Positions 16,045-24,851 of a stretch of 64,000 nt of DNA are shown here, in pieces (the stretch's first letter is position 1; each line of letters opens with the position of its first letter). The notes under the pieces are model-generated. The model worked only from the letters and a program-made list of their open reading frames with translations. It was not told the origin of the DNA and ran no database searches. This DNA is from Pollutimonas nitritireducens (GTDB lineage Bacteria; Pseudomonadota; Gammaproteobacteria; Burkholderiales; Burkholderiaceae_B), in contig NZ_PDNV01000015.1 of NCBI RefSeq assembly GCF_002849615.1, positions 1-64,000 on the forward strand, given 5' to 3'. The position numbers and the translations under genes are program-made.

Positions 16045-16734
16045 ATGAACAAGAATTTGCCGGACCAGACGCTGGGAACACTCGCCAGTGCCGTCCCCGG
16101 CGCGACCCGTGTATTTCACGAGTTTCAACTCGACTTTTGTTGCGGTGGCGACAAGACGCTGGCTGAAGCCGTGGCACAACAAGGTCTGGACCTTGACCGG
16201 ATAGTTGCGGCCCTGGCCAAGCTATCAGAGGACCCTGCCGTCGGTATCGACTGGCGTCAGGCCCGCCCTGGTGAGCTCGTGGCACACATCGTCGCCCGTT
16301 TTCACGAGCGTCACCGTGTACAGCTTCCCGAGCTTATCCGCTTGGCGCGCCGTGTCGAACATGTGCATGCGGGCCGGCCGGCGTGTCCCAGCGGCTTGGC
16401 GGAAGCGCTGGAAGGCCTGCAACAGGAGCTGGAAAGCCACATGATGAAGGAAGAGCAAATGCTTTTCCCCATGCTGGCCAACGGCATGAACGGGCCGGCC
16501 CAGGGGCCTATCTCGGTGATGCGCTTTGAGCACGAGCAGCACGGCAACGCGCTGGCCAACATTCAGCGGCTCACCAACAATATCACGACTCCCGTCAATG
16601 CTTGCAATACCTGGCGCGCACTGTACGGCGGTCTCAACGCATTCAAGGAAGACTTGATGCAGCACATTCATCTTGAAAACAACGTGCTGTTCGTAAATGC
16701 CTCAATTGCAGCAGAAGGAGCTCATCATGGGTGA
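16045..16734 (+). CDS. ric: Ric/YtfE, di-iron iron-sulfur-cluster repair protein
   Basis: A 229-residue protein. The N-terminal ScdA_N/DUF542 domain (about 7-60) has the conserved DFCCGG pair. A hemerythrin-like four-helix domain follows, with histidine/glutamate ligands at VAHIVARFHERH, ESHMMKEE, FEHEQH and QHIHLEN. Ric/YtfE restores Fe-S clusters damaged by NO or peroxide using its di-iron site. The ATG at 16045 has AGGATGA upstream. It is first in the NorR-controlled operon, and its last codons overlap the norB start by 8 bp. Confidence 0.95.
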   Translation: MNKNLPDQTLGTLASAVPGATRVFHEFQLDFCCGGDKTLAEAVAQQGLDLDRIVAALAKLSEDPAVGIDWRQARPGELVAHIVARFHERHRVQLPELIRLARRVEHVHAGRPACPSGLAEALEGLQQELESHMMKEEQMLFPMLANGMNGPAQGPISVMRFEHEQHGNALANIQRLTNNITTPVNACNTWRALYGGLNAFKEDLMQHIHLENNVLFVNASIAAEGAHHG

Positions 16735-19006
16735 GTACAAGAAGTTATGGTGGTTATTACTGGCCGTTTTGGCAGTCACGTTCGGAATTCTTGGGTGGAG
16801 CGGTGTTGAAATCTATCGCCAGGTTCCTCCCATACCGGCCCAAGTCGTTACCACCTCCGGCCAGGAGCTGATGACCAAAGAGCAGATTCTCGATGGTCAA
16901 ACCGCCTGGCAAAGCACAGGTGGCATGCAGGTTGGTTCCATCTGGGGCCACGGGGCCTACCAGGCGCCCGACTGGAGCGCCGACTGGTTGCACCGCGAAC
17001 TGCTGGCCTGGCTGGAAGTCGCCGCGCAGGAAACAGCAGGCGTACCATTTGCCCAGCTCAATGAAGATCAGCAAGCCACGCTGAAGAACCAGTTGAAAAA
17101 CGAGTATCGGCGCAATACGTTGAATCCTGATACCGGTGTGGTCACCGTGTCGGAGCGCCGGGCCAAGGCCATGGCCACTACCGGCGATTACTACATCAGG
17201 CTTTACGGCAACGATCCCGAGCTGCAAAGCACACGCTCCAACTTCGCCATGAAAGAAGACACCTTGCCGGATGCCGCCCGTCGCGCAGACCTGGTCAAGT
17301 TCTACTTCTGGCTGTCCTGGGCGGCATCAACGGAGCGCCCCAACACAGACGTCACCTACACCAATAACTGGCCGCACGAACCCCTGGTCGATAACCATCC
17401 TTCCGGCGCCAACATCATGTGGTCGGTTGCCAGCGTGGTCATCCTCCTGGCGGGGATTGCCTTCCTGGTGTGGGGATGGGCGTTCCTGCATCGCGATCAC
17501 CCGGAACCTGAATCACCTAAAGCCGATCCACTGACGTTAAGTGCCTTGACGCCGTCACAACGCGCGCTTGGCAAGTACTTGTTCCTGGTCGTTGCGCTCT
17601 TTATTGCACAGGTGTTGCTGGGCGGCTTGACGGCCCACTACACCGTTGAAGGACAGACCTTCTACGGCATTAATATTTCCGAATGGCTGCCGTATTCCCT
17701 GACGCGCACCTGGCACTTGCAAACTGCCTTGTTCTGGATTGCGTCCGGATTCCTGGCTGCCGGCTTGTTCCTCGCGCCGGTAGTCAACGGCGGCAAGGAT
17801 CCCAAGTACCAGAAGCTAGGCGTGGACATCCTGTTCTGGGCCCTGGTGGTCCTGGTCATTGGAGCCTATGTGGGCAACTTCCTTGCCATCAAGCATATAT
17901 TGCCCACCGAGTTCAATTTCTGGCTGGGTCACCAAGGGTATGAATACCTTGAACTCGGCCGTCTCTGGCAAATCGTGAAGTTCCTGGGCCTGGCATTCTG
18001 GTTGTTGCTGATGCTGCGCGGTATGTTGCCTGCCTTCAAGAAGGGCGGCGACAAGAACCTGCTTGCCTTGCTGGTCGCGTCGACCATTGCTATCGGCTTG
18101 TTCTACGGCACCGGCCTGTTCTACGGTGAACGCACGCACATCACCATTATGGAATACTGGCGCTGGTGGGTTGTCCACCTTTGGGTGGAAGGCTTCTTTG
18201 AAGTCTTTGCAACCACGGCCCTGGCATTCATCTTCGCGACCATGGGTCTTGTGTCCAAGCGCGGCGCAACCGTAGCCAGCCTGGCATCGGCCTCCCTGTT
18301 CATGCTGGGCGGCGTGCCCGGAACCCTGCACCATATGTATTTTTCGGGAACCACGACGCCCGTCATGGCCATTGGCGCAAGCTTCAGTGCTCTTGAAGTC
18401 GTACCCCTGATCATCCTCGGTTATGAAGCATGGGAAAACTGGCGCTTGAAAGAACGCGCTCCCTGGATGGAAGCAGTTCGGTGGCCCTTGATGTGCTTTG
18501 TCGCTGTCGCCTTCTGGAACATGCTGGGCGCAGGTGTATTCGGATTCATGGTCAATCCTCCCATCTCCCTGTACTACATTCAGGGCCTGAACACCACGCC
18601 GGTCCACGCTCACGCGGCCCTGTTCGGTGTATACGGCTTCCTGGCCATCGGCTTCACCTTGCTGGTGTTGCGCTACATCGTGCCGGGCTTCAAGTTCAAT
18701 GATTCGCTCATGCGCACCGGTTTCTGGGGTTTGAATATCGGCCTGGTACTCATGATCGGTACAAGTCTGTTGCCCATCGGCATCATTCAGGCCTACGCAA
18801 GCATCACCGAAGGCATGTGGTATGCCCGTAGCGAAGAGTTCATGCAGCAACCCATTCTGCAAACGCTGCGCTGGGTTCGTACCTTCGGCGACGTAGTCTT
18901 CATCGTGGGTGCATTCGCCATATTCTGGCAAGTAGTGATAGGCGTATTCAGGCCGAAGAGCTACATCCGGCATGGCGTCTACGGTGCAACGGCGGCAGCC
19001 GAGTAA
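16727..19006 (+). CDS. norB: Quinol-dependent nitric oxide reductase (qNOR)
   Basis: A 759-residue single-subunit NO reductase that reduces 2 NO to N2O with electrons from quinol. After TM1 (residues 7-30) comes a roughly 200-residue periplasmic domain resembling fused NorC without a heme-c CxxCH motif, as expected for qNOR. About thirteen more helices follow. Heme b/b3 and FeB ligands are seen in TRTWHLQTALF, VVHLWVEGFFEVF, GTLHHMYF and PVHAHAALFGVYG; the Glu in WVEGFFE belongs to the active site. ATG 16727 has AAGGAG upstream and overlaps the ric stop. Without other denitrification genes here, NO detoxification is the likely job. Confidence 0.95.
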   Translation: MGEYKKLWWLLLAVLAVTFGILGWSGVEIYRQVPPIPAQVVTTSGQELMTKEQILDGQTAWQSTGGMQVGSIWGHGAYQAPDWSADWLHRELLAWLEVAAQETAGVPFAQLNEDQQATLKNQLKNEYRRNTLNPDTGVVTVSERRAKAMATTGDYYIRLYGNDPELQSTRSNFAMKEDTLPDAARRADLVKFYFWLSWAASTERPNTDVTYTNNWPHEPLVDNHPSGANIMWSVASVVILLAGIAFLVWGWAFLHRDHPEPESPKADPLTLSALTPSQRALGKYLFLVVALFIAQVLLGGLTAHYTVEGQTFYGINISEWLPYSLTRTWHLQTALFWIASGFLAAGLFLAPVVNGGKDPKYQKLGVDILFWALVVLVIGAYVGNFLAIKHILPTEFNFWLGHQGYEYLELGRLWQIVKFLGLAFWLLLMLRGMLPAFKKGGDKNLLALLVASTIAIGLFYGTGLFYGERTHITIMEYWRWWVVHLWVEGFFEVFATTALAFIFATMGLVSKRGATVASLASASLFMLGGVPGTLHHMYFSGTTTPVMAIGASFSALEVVPLIILGYEAWENWRLKERAPWMEAVRWPLMCFVAVAFWNMLGAGVFGFMVNPPISLYYIQGLNTTPVHAHAALFGVYGFLAIGFTLLVLRYIVPGFKFNDSLMRTGFWGLNIGLVLMIGTSLLPIGIIQAYASITEGMWYARSEEFMQQPILQTLRWVRTFGDVVFIVGAFAIFWQVVIGVFRPKSYIRHGVYGATAAAE

Positions 19007-19048
19007 GCGAAACATGCGCCTGAAAGCGCATGTCCGTTGATGATGTAT

Positions 19049-19068
19049 CCCGTCGTGGCAACGACGGG
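19049..19068 (+). other. Hairpin downstream of norB
   Basis: An 8-bp perfect inverted repeat CCCGTCGT / ACGACGGG with a 4-nt loop. There is no U tract, so it is more likely an mRNA-end stabiliser or auxiliary element of the terminator at 19078 than a terminator itself. Confidence 0.5.
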
Positions 19069-19077
19069 ACCGGAATA

Positions 19078-19108
19078 AAGAAGGGGCTGCCTAGTGCAGC
19101 CCCTTCTT
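19078..19108. terminator. Strong hairpin terminator between convergent norB and the merR-type gene
   Basis: A 13-bp perfect stem AAGAAGGGGCTGC / GCAGCCCCTTCTT with loop CTAGT. Each flank of the stem supplies CTTCTT as a short U-containing tail. It lies between two convergent genes and probably serves both, although the U tract is short. Confidence 0.7.
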
Positions 19109-19113
19109 GCGTT

Positions 19114-19545
19114 CTACCCCAGATGAGATGCCGACGGAAGCTTTTCCTCTGTCTCCATGGCCGCCAGGCCATTGAGTATGCCGCAGTCCTCTACCGGTTG
19201 TGCGCTGGCGCATTGCTCTCGCAGGCGTAGTAATTGACCCCTTAAACGCTGTAGCTCGGCTATTCGTACATCGACATGGACAATGTGTTCGTCGAGCAGA
19301 TGGTTGACGGGGCCGCAGTTATCGTGAGGCTGGTCGATGTAGCTGAGCAGGCTGCGGATCTCGTCATGTGCCATATCAAGCTTGCGGCAATTACGGATAA
19401 AACGCAGGCGCTCCACATGCTCGGCGCGATACGTCCTGTAGTTGCTGTCGCTGCGATCGGGGGCCGGAAGCAAACCTTCCCTCTCGTAGAAGCGTATGGT
19501 TTCAGTACTGCAAGTGGCCGCCTTGGCCAGATCGCCGATTTTCAT
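19114..19545 (-). CDS. cadR: CadR/PbrR-type MerR-family metal-responsive regulator
   Basis: A 143-residue MerR regulator. Winged HTH residues 1-70 (MKIGDLAKAATCSTETIRFYEREGLL) precede the long dimerisation helix (80-115). The metal-site cysteines match Cd(II)/Pb(II) sensors: Cys in DNCGPVN (about 77), EQCAS (about 112) and EDCGI (about 119). Bound metal untwists the long-spacer promoter of the target. The target is evidently the divergent P-type ATPase at 19608. Zn-responsive relatives share much of this pattern, so the exact ligand is not settled. Confidence 0.9.
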   Translation of the reverse strand: MKIGDLAKAATCSTETIRFYEREGLLPAPDRSDSNYRTYRAEHVERLRFIRNCRKLDMAHDEIRSLLSYIDQPHDNCGPVNHLLDEHIVHVDVRIAELQRLRGQLLRLREQCASAQPVEDCGILNGLAAMETEEKLPSASHLG

Positions 19546-19563
19546 GCAGGCTCCTATGAGACG

Positions 19564-19594
19564 TTGACCTTATAGTTACTTTAAGGTGTTTACT
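19564..19594 (+). promoter_or_regulatory. MerR-type promoter/operator for the metal ATPase
   Basis: -35 TTGACC (19564-19569) and -10 TTTACT (19589-19594) are 19 bp apart, the long spacing required by MerR activators. The spacer holds a perfect dyad ACCTTA-N9-TAAGGT (19567-19587), the expected regulator binding site. Confidence 0.88.
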
Positions 19595-19607
19595 GAGCTT
19601 ACGCAAC

Positions 19608-21839
19608 ATGTCGGGCCGAACGTCTATGTCCAGTCACCATCACCATTGTCATGATCATATAGATCATTCTGTTCATCACGGACACTCACAGGCCGATCCC
19701 GGCCTGAACGCGATTGAGGCAACATCTGTTCCGGGTGCCGCGCGCACGGCAATGCGCATCAGCCAGATGGACTGTCCTACCGAAGAGGGGTTGATCCGCA
19801 AGAAATTGGAACCCATGGCGGGTGTACTGGGCGTGCATTTCAACCTCATGCGACGCGTGCTGACGGTGGACCATGCCCCCTCGGCCTTGGCGGATATTCT
19901 TCAAGCGATACAGAGCCTTGGTTTTGAACCGGAACTTCCCGAACAGGGCAAGGTACTAGGCAAGGCCTTGGCCGCCCCCGCCAAATCATGGTGGCCAATG
20001 GTCGTCGCGGCAGTGGCGGCCCTCGGGGCTGAGGTGGTCCATTGGCTGGACTATCCCGGCTGGATTTCGATAATGCTTGCCATGCTCGCCATCGCGCTCA
20101 GCGGAACGGCCACCTATAAGAAAGGACTACTTGCCGTCCGCCATGGCAATCTAAATATCAATGCGTTGATGAGTATCGCAGTAACCGGCGCGCTCGCTCT
20201 GGGGCATTGGGCGGAGGGCGCCATGGTCATGGTCCTGTTTTCAATTGCCGAACTCCTGGAGGCTCGTTCGCTGGATCGCGCCCGCCATGCCATCACGCGA
20301 CTCATGGAAGTGGCACCGGAAACCGTGTCCATGCAGAGCGCCGATGGTGGCTGGCTGACAGTGGTGGCGGCGTCGGTAGAGCCCGGGGCAATGTTGCGGG
20401 CCCGTCCGGGCGAGCGCATAGGCCTGGACGGGCGCATCGTCGGCGGTCGCACGACGGTCGACCAGGCTCCCATCACTGGCGAAAGCATGCCGGTTGAAAA
20501 GGGCGTGGGCGACATTGTCTTTGCCGGTAGCATCAACGGCATGGCCGAAATTGAGTATCGCGTGGAGGCTGCTTTCAGCGACACCATGTTGGCCCGTATC
20601 GTCCATGCTGTCGAGGCTGCACAGGCCAGCAAGGCACCCACCCAGCGCCTGGTTGACCGGTTTGCGAAGGTCTACACGCCCATCGTATGCGGCCTGGCCT
20701 TGCTGGTGGCGCTCATTCCGCCGCTGGTGCTCCAGGAACCCTGGCTCGACTGGTTCTACAAGGCACTGGTGCTGCTGGTCATTGCATGTCCTTGTGCACT
20801 GGTCATTTCCACGCCGGTAGCTATCGTCAGCGGGCTGGCAGCTGCTGCACGCCACGGCATTCTTATCAAAGGCGGAATCCATCTTGAGCAGGGCCGCCGG
20901 CTGGCGTGGTTGGCGCTGGATAAAACCGGAACGCTTACGGAAGGGCGGCCTCGACAAACCGACATTGTCGTTCTGGACCGTCAGATAGACAATGACGGGC
21001 ACTATCAACGGTTGGCAGCCAGTCTGGCGGCCCGCTCCGATCATCCGGTTTCGCAGGCCATTTTGCAGGCCTATGGTTCTGATGATCTATTGGATGTTCA
21101 CGACTCCGCGGCCGTGCTGGGGGGCGGCACCCAGGGGCGCGTGGAGGGTGTCCTGTACCGCCTCGGTAGCTTGCGTTGGGTCAACAGCCTGGCCACCGGC
21201 GCGCGTTCCGGTTCCGACCTTGAACATCGCGCCGCGGCCTTGCAAGACCAAGGCAAGACGGTGACGGTGTTGGCGAGCGCCGACCGGATACTGGCGCTTT
21301 TCGCGGTTGCTGATGCGGTAAAGCCCTCGTCGCAGGAGGCCATTGCTCAGCTGCATGGAATGGGCGTACAGACCGCAATGCTGTCAGGCGACAACCTACC
21401 CGCGGCACATGGCATTGCGCGTCAGGTCGGTATTGATAACGTCCATGCCGAACTCATGCCGGGCGATAAACTCAAGGCAATCCAGCGTTATGGCGGCCTG
21501 GGTGTCGTGGGAATGGTTGGTGATGGAATCAACGATGCGCCGGCGCTGGCGCGTGCCGATATTGGATTCGCCATGGGGGCGATGGGCAGCGATACGGCCA
21601 TAGAAACGGCTGATGTGGCGCTCATGGACGACGATCTGCGCAAAATCCCGCGCTTTATCCGCTTGTCGAACGCCACGCATGCCGTGCTGGTTCAGAATAT
21701 CTCGGTGGCGTTGGGTATAAAGGCCGTTTTTCTAATCTTGACGGTGTGGGGCATGGGTACCATGTGGATGGCGGTTTTCGCCGATGTCGGCGCCAGCCTT
21801 CTGGTTGTGGCAAACAGCTTACGCCTTCTGCGGAAATAG
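19608..21839 (+). CDS. cadA: Heavy-metal-exporting P1B-type ATPase (Cd/Pb/Zn)
   Basis: Up to 743 residues. A histidine-rich N-terminus (HHHHCHDHIDHSVHHGH) is followed by one HMA-like domain with the motif MDCPTEE, then eight helices. Landmarks are the actuator TGES, the transmembrane CPC metal site (about 393-395), phosphorylation loop DKTGTLTEGR (about 437) and hinge GDGINDAPALA (about 638). It expels divalent soft metals from the cytoplasm at the cost of ATP. The start may be ATG 19608 or 19626; the first lies only about 14 bp past the -10 box, so the later one may be used. Controlled by the divergent MerR regulator. Confidence 0.93.
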   Translation: MSGRTSMSSHHHHCHDHIDHSVHHGHSQADPGLNAIEATSVPGAARTAMRISQMDCPTEEGLIRKKLEPMAGVLGVHFNLMRRVLTVDHAPSALADILQAIQSLGFEPELPEQGKVLGKALAAPAKSWWPMVVAAVAALGAEVVHWLDYPGWISIMLAMLAIALSGTATYKKGLLAVRHGNLNINALMSIAVTGALALGHWAEGAMVMVLFSIAELLEARSLDRARHAITRLMEVAPETVSMQSADGGWLTVVAASVEPGAMLRARPGERIGLDGRIVGGRTTVDQAPITGESMPVEKGVGDIVFAGSINGMAEIEYRVEAAFSDTMLARIVHAVEAAQASKAPTQRLVDRFAKVYTPIVCGLALLVALIPPLVLQEPWLDWFYKALVLLVIACPCALVISTPVAIVSGLAAAARHGILIKGGIHLEQGRRLAWLALDKTGTLTEGRPRQTDIVVLDRQIDNDGHYQRLAASLAARSDHPVSQAILQAYGSDDLLDVHDSAAVLGGGTQGRVEGVLYRLGSLRWVNSLATGARSGSDLEHRAAALQDQGKTVTVLASADRILALFAVADAVKPSSQEAIAQLHGMGVQTAMLSGDNLPAAHGIARQVGIDNVHAELMPGDKLKAIQRYGGLGVVGMVGDGINDAPALARADIGFAMGAMGSDTAIETADVALMDDDLRKIPRFIRLSNATHAVLVQNISVALGIKAVFLILTVWGMGTMWMAVFADVGASLLVVANSLRLLRK

Positions 21840-21902
21840 CCGACGTTACACTACTTTACAGTATACTAACGACTATATTGCGCTGGCTACACTGGAATCT
21901 TG

Positions 21903-23564
21903 ATGTTTGCTCTTTTTGATGCGTACCGTGCCGGGATGTTTCATCGGTCACACTGGTTGCCCAATATTATCGCCGGACTAATCGTCGGCGTCGTGGCGCT
22001 GCCTCTTGCGATGGCGTTTGCCATCGCGTCAGGCGTCAAACCGGAACAGGGTATCTATACTGCCATCGTCGCGGGCATCATCGTGTCGCTGTTTGGCGGC
22101 AGCCGTGTGCAAATTGCCGGTCCCACAGGCGCATTCATCGTTATTTTGGCGGCCGTCGTCGCCGAGCATGGCGTCGATGGCTTGCAAATAGCCACCGCAA
22201 TGGCTGGCATCATCCTGCTGCTGTTCGGTGTTGCACGCATGGGTGCTGTCATCAAATTCATTCCGGCACCTGTCATCGTCGGCTTTACGGCCGGCATTGG
22301 CGTGGTCATCTGGGTCGGCCAATGGAAGGATTTCTTCGGCCTGCCTCCTGTTGCTGGCGAACATTTCCATCAGAAGCTGTGGCATTTGCTGCAGGTCTTG
22401 CCGCAGCTCGATTGGGCAACGACCTTCCTGGCGTCCATCGCCCTGGCACTGCTGATTGCCGCGCCGCGCATACGCGTGCTGGCGCGGGTACCGGGTCCGC
22501 TGCTGGCCCTGGTTGTCGTTACCATCATCCAGGCCATATTCAATTTCGATAGCGTAGCGACCATAGGCAGCACGTACGGCGAGATACCGCGCGGCTTGCC
22601 CTCGTGGCAGGTTCCCGAAATTACGCTATCGCGCCTGGTTGAACTTATCGGCCCTGCCTTTGCCATTGCAATGTTGGGCGCCATCGAATCACTGCTTTCC
22701 GCCGTGGTGGCCGACGGAATGGCTGGCACGCGACACAACTCCAATCAGGAGCTCATAGGCCAGGGACTAGCCAATATCGTGGCGCCTTTGTTCGGCGGCA
22801 TCGCCGCCACCGGCGCCATTGCGCGTACGGCTACAAATATTCGCAATGGCGGAACCAGCCCCCTCGCCGGCATTGTGCACGCATTGACCCTGGTCGTGGT
22901 TCTGCTTTTTCTGGCGCCGCTGGCCGCCAATATACCCTTGGCCTGCCTGGCTGCCATCCTTTTTGTGGTGGCCTGGAACATGAGCGAATTGCGCCATGTC
23001 ATCAAGATGATAAAAGGCGCGCCGCGGGCTGACGTCATTATATTGTTGGTCACCTTTACACTCACGGTATTTGCCGATCTGGTTGTCGCGGTGAACATTG
23101 GCGTGGTGCTGGCCATGTTGCATTTCATGCGGCGCATGGCCGAAAGCGTGGTTGTGCGTCGCATGAATGGCCCCGCGCTGGATAAAGAATTGGCACAGGA
23201 AGGTGTGCACCAGTTGCCGCCCGGGGTGTTGGTCTATGCCGTGGAGGGGCCGTTCTTCTTTGCGGCGGTCGAGGCGTTCGAGCGTGCGCTGGCCGATACC
23301 CATACCGATCCCGAGGTCCTCGTGATTCGGCTGCGAAATGTGCCGTTCATCGATGCGACGGGCCTGCAGACCCTGGAAGAAGTGGTGCTGGATCTTCAGG
23401 CGCGCGGGATACGGGTGATGATCGTCGAGGCTAACTCCCGCGTTTCTGGAAAACTCGAGAAAATGGGTCTCACCGCCAAGCTTGGCTCGGGAAACACGAT
23501 CGCGACGCTCATCGAGGCCATCAAGCAGTTACAGACGCAACGGGATTCCACCGTGCCGGCCTAA
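21903..23564 (+). CDS. SulP-family anion transporter with STAS domain
   Basis: A 553-residue protein. The SLC26/SulP membrane domain (about 15-400) has the N-terminal LPLAMAFAIASGVKPEQGIYTAIVAG and GPTGAFIVILAAVV motifs. A cytoplasmic STAS domain (about 430-545) contains FIDATGLQTLEEVV. SulP proteins carry sulfate, bicarbonate or dicarboxylates; the substrate cannot be fixed. ATG 21903 is preferred over the adjacent TTG. It follows the metal ATPase by 63 bp on the same strand, with a possible promoter (TATACT at 21862) between them, so it may be separately expressed. Confidence 0.9.
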   Translation: MFALFDAYRAGMFHRSHWLPNIIAGLIVGVVALPLAMAFAIASGVKPEQGIYTAIVAGIIVSLFGGSRVQIAGPTGAFIVILAAVVAEHGVDGLQIATAMAGIILLLFGVARMGAVIKFIPAPVIVGFTAGIGVVIWVGQWKDFFGLPPVAGEHFHQKLWHLLQVLPQLDWATTFLASIALALLIAAPRIRVLARVPGPLLALVVVTIIQAIFNFDSVATIGSTYGEIPRGLPSWQVPEITLSRLVELIGPAFAIAMLGAIESLLSAVVADGMAGTRHNSNQELIGQGLANIVAPLFGGIAATGAIARTATNIRNGGTSPLAGIVHALTLVVVLLFLAPLAANIPLACLAAILFVVAWNMSELRHVIKMIKGAPRADVIILLVTFTLTVFADLVVAVNIGVVLAMLHFMRRMAESVVVRRMNGPALDKELAQEGVHQLPPGVLVYAVEGPFFFAAVEAFERALADTHTDPEVLVIRLRNVPFIDATGLQTLEEVVLDLQARGIRVMIVEANSRVSGKLEKMGLTAKLGSGNTIATLIEAIKQLQTQRDSTVPA

Positions 23565-23629
23565 TGCATTGGTAAACACGGCCCGCATGGTCGCAACCAT
23601 ATCAGCCATATGGAACTTGCTGCGATTGC

Positions 23630-24355
23630 TTATCCCGGGAACAAGATCTGACGTTCCAGCGCAGTACGCAACGTGCCTGCGAAGCGAAGCCCGTCGGAGG
23701 CCGGCGTGGCGAGCAAATCGTGCAGGGAGGCAAGCTTGTCGCTGGAATATCGTTTTTCGGTACCCAAGGCCTGTTCGAAATGGTTGGCCGTCGCGGTGAG
23801 GGCCACAACGTCGACCTGCGCAAGTATGAGGCCGTGCACCAGTACGATCTGCAATCGGCCACCTCCCGCAGGGCCGGCCTGACTTCGCCACAACTGCGCC
23901 GTGCCAGCGACTTTCCTGGCACTGGTTTCGCCACCAACCGCAAGGTTATAGCGGCCATCGCAAAATGAACCTTCCACCGCCCGGGGATGGCTGTCGATCC
24001 CGAACTCACGCAAAGCGCCTGCGATTACCCCGCAGATCAGCAGATAGGCGTCGTCCGAATGATCCAGTGGCTTACCCTCCACCGCGTAAGCCAGGCTCAG
24101 ATTGAGGATGCCGTCCCCCTGCGGAACAATGCCGCCACCAGATTGCCGGACTGTTACAGGCCAGCCCAATTGAGCAAACTCGGCGCAGCTGGCCTCGAAC
24201 GCGGCATGGCGTTGGTATGTGCGGGGCACGACCAAGCCCTGATCGGACTGCCATAGACAGGCCGTGGGGCCATTTTCAGCGGCCAGGGCGATCAGGCATT
24301 CGTCGAACCGGGCATCCCGGTGCAAGCTGGTTGAAGGCAGCAACTGAAACAGCAT
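23630..24355 (-). CDS. Lipoate-protein ligase A-like protein (BPL/LPL family)
   Basis: About 241 residues from ATG 24355 (a TTG at 24370 is also possible). The biotin/lipoate transferase fold is recognisable from RQSGGGIVPQGDGILNLSL (about 75-95), CDGRYNLAVGG and RKVAGTAQ, the last holding the conserved lysine that contacts the acyl-adenylate or thioester. It lacks the separate C-terminal lipoate-activation domain of E. coli LplA, so it may be an octanoyl/lipoyl transferase or a two-component ligase. It is last in a tight leftward set after a TM2 protein and a methyltransferase, with no lipoate-dependent enzyme nearby. Confidence 0.8.
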   Translation of the reverse strand: MLFQLLPSTSLHRDARFDECLIALAAENGPTACLWQSDQGLVVPRTYQRHAAFEASCAEFAQLGWPVTVRQSGGGIVPQGDGILNLSLAYAVEGKPLDHSDDAYLLICGVIAGALREFGIDSHPRAVEGSFCDGRYNLAVGGETSARKVAGTAQLWRSQAGPAGGGRLQIVLVHGLILAQVDVVALTATANHFEQALGTEKRYSSDKLASLHDLLATPASDGLRFAGTLRTALERQILFPG

Positions 24356-24380
24356 TGGCCTGGCAGTCAATTGCTTGCGA

Positions 24381-24848
24381 TCACGTACGAACCATGGCGA
24401 ACTCTTCGTCGCTCATGAACATATAGCGCACCGCGTCGATAAGTCCCAGGATAATGACCAGCGGCGCGAAGAAATAGAAAATAGCCAGGTAGAAGATGCC
24501 CCAGCCGATCTGCCCCAAAAAAAACCGGTGCGCGCCCAGCCAGCCCAGGAAGATGGCCAGCACAATCGCTATCTTGCGATGATTGGTGGGCTTTTCCAGT
24601 TCGGAGCCTTTGCTTTTGATGATCCACAGACTGATGGGGACGGTAAGAAGCAGGGCGATGACAACTTTGGTGGCGTGGAGGGTGACGTAGTTTTTGGCCG
24701 CGTAGTACACATCGGAAAAATTATGAAACACCAACCCGGTCAAATGAGATATCCAGGCGAAGGCTTCGTACGCAATCGTTTCGCCAAAGGTCAGTGCGAC
24801 CAGAATGATAATGAAAACGGCAATAGCCAGTATGATTTTTTGCAGCAT
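24381..24848 (-). CDS. TM2-domain membrane protein
   Basis: A 155-residue protein. Hydrophobic segments lie at residues 3-24 and 60-78, and a TM2 domain fills the last 70 residues: RKIAIVLAIFLGWLGAHRFFLG, a second helix, and a GLIDAVRYMFMSDEEF end, with the conserved DR-like HRFFLG turn. TM2 proteins have no established biochemical role in bacteria. It starts 3 bp after the methyltransferase stop and ends 25 bp before the lipoate-ligase-like ATG, so the three are probably one transcript. Confidence 0.82.
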   Translation of the reverse strand: MLQKIILAIAVFIIILVALTFGETIAYEAFAWISHLTGLVFHNFSDVYYAAKNYVTLHATKVVIALLLTVPISLWIIKSKGSELEKPTNHRKIAIVLAIFLGWLGAHRFFLGQIGWGIFYLAIFYFFAPLVIILGLIDAVRYMFMSDEEFAMVRT

Positions 24849-24851
24849 GGT

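Noticed and set aside
17816-19015. Open frame of 399 codons opposite norB
   Set aside because: Antisense to conserved heme/FeB helices of qNOR; no coding evidence of its own.
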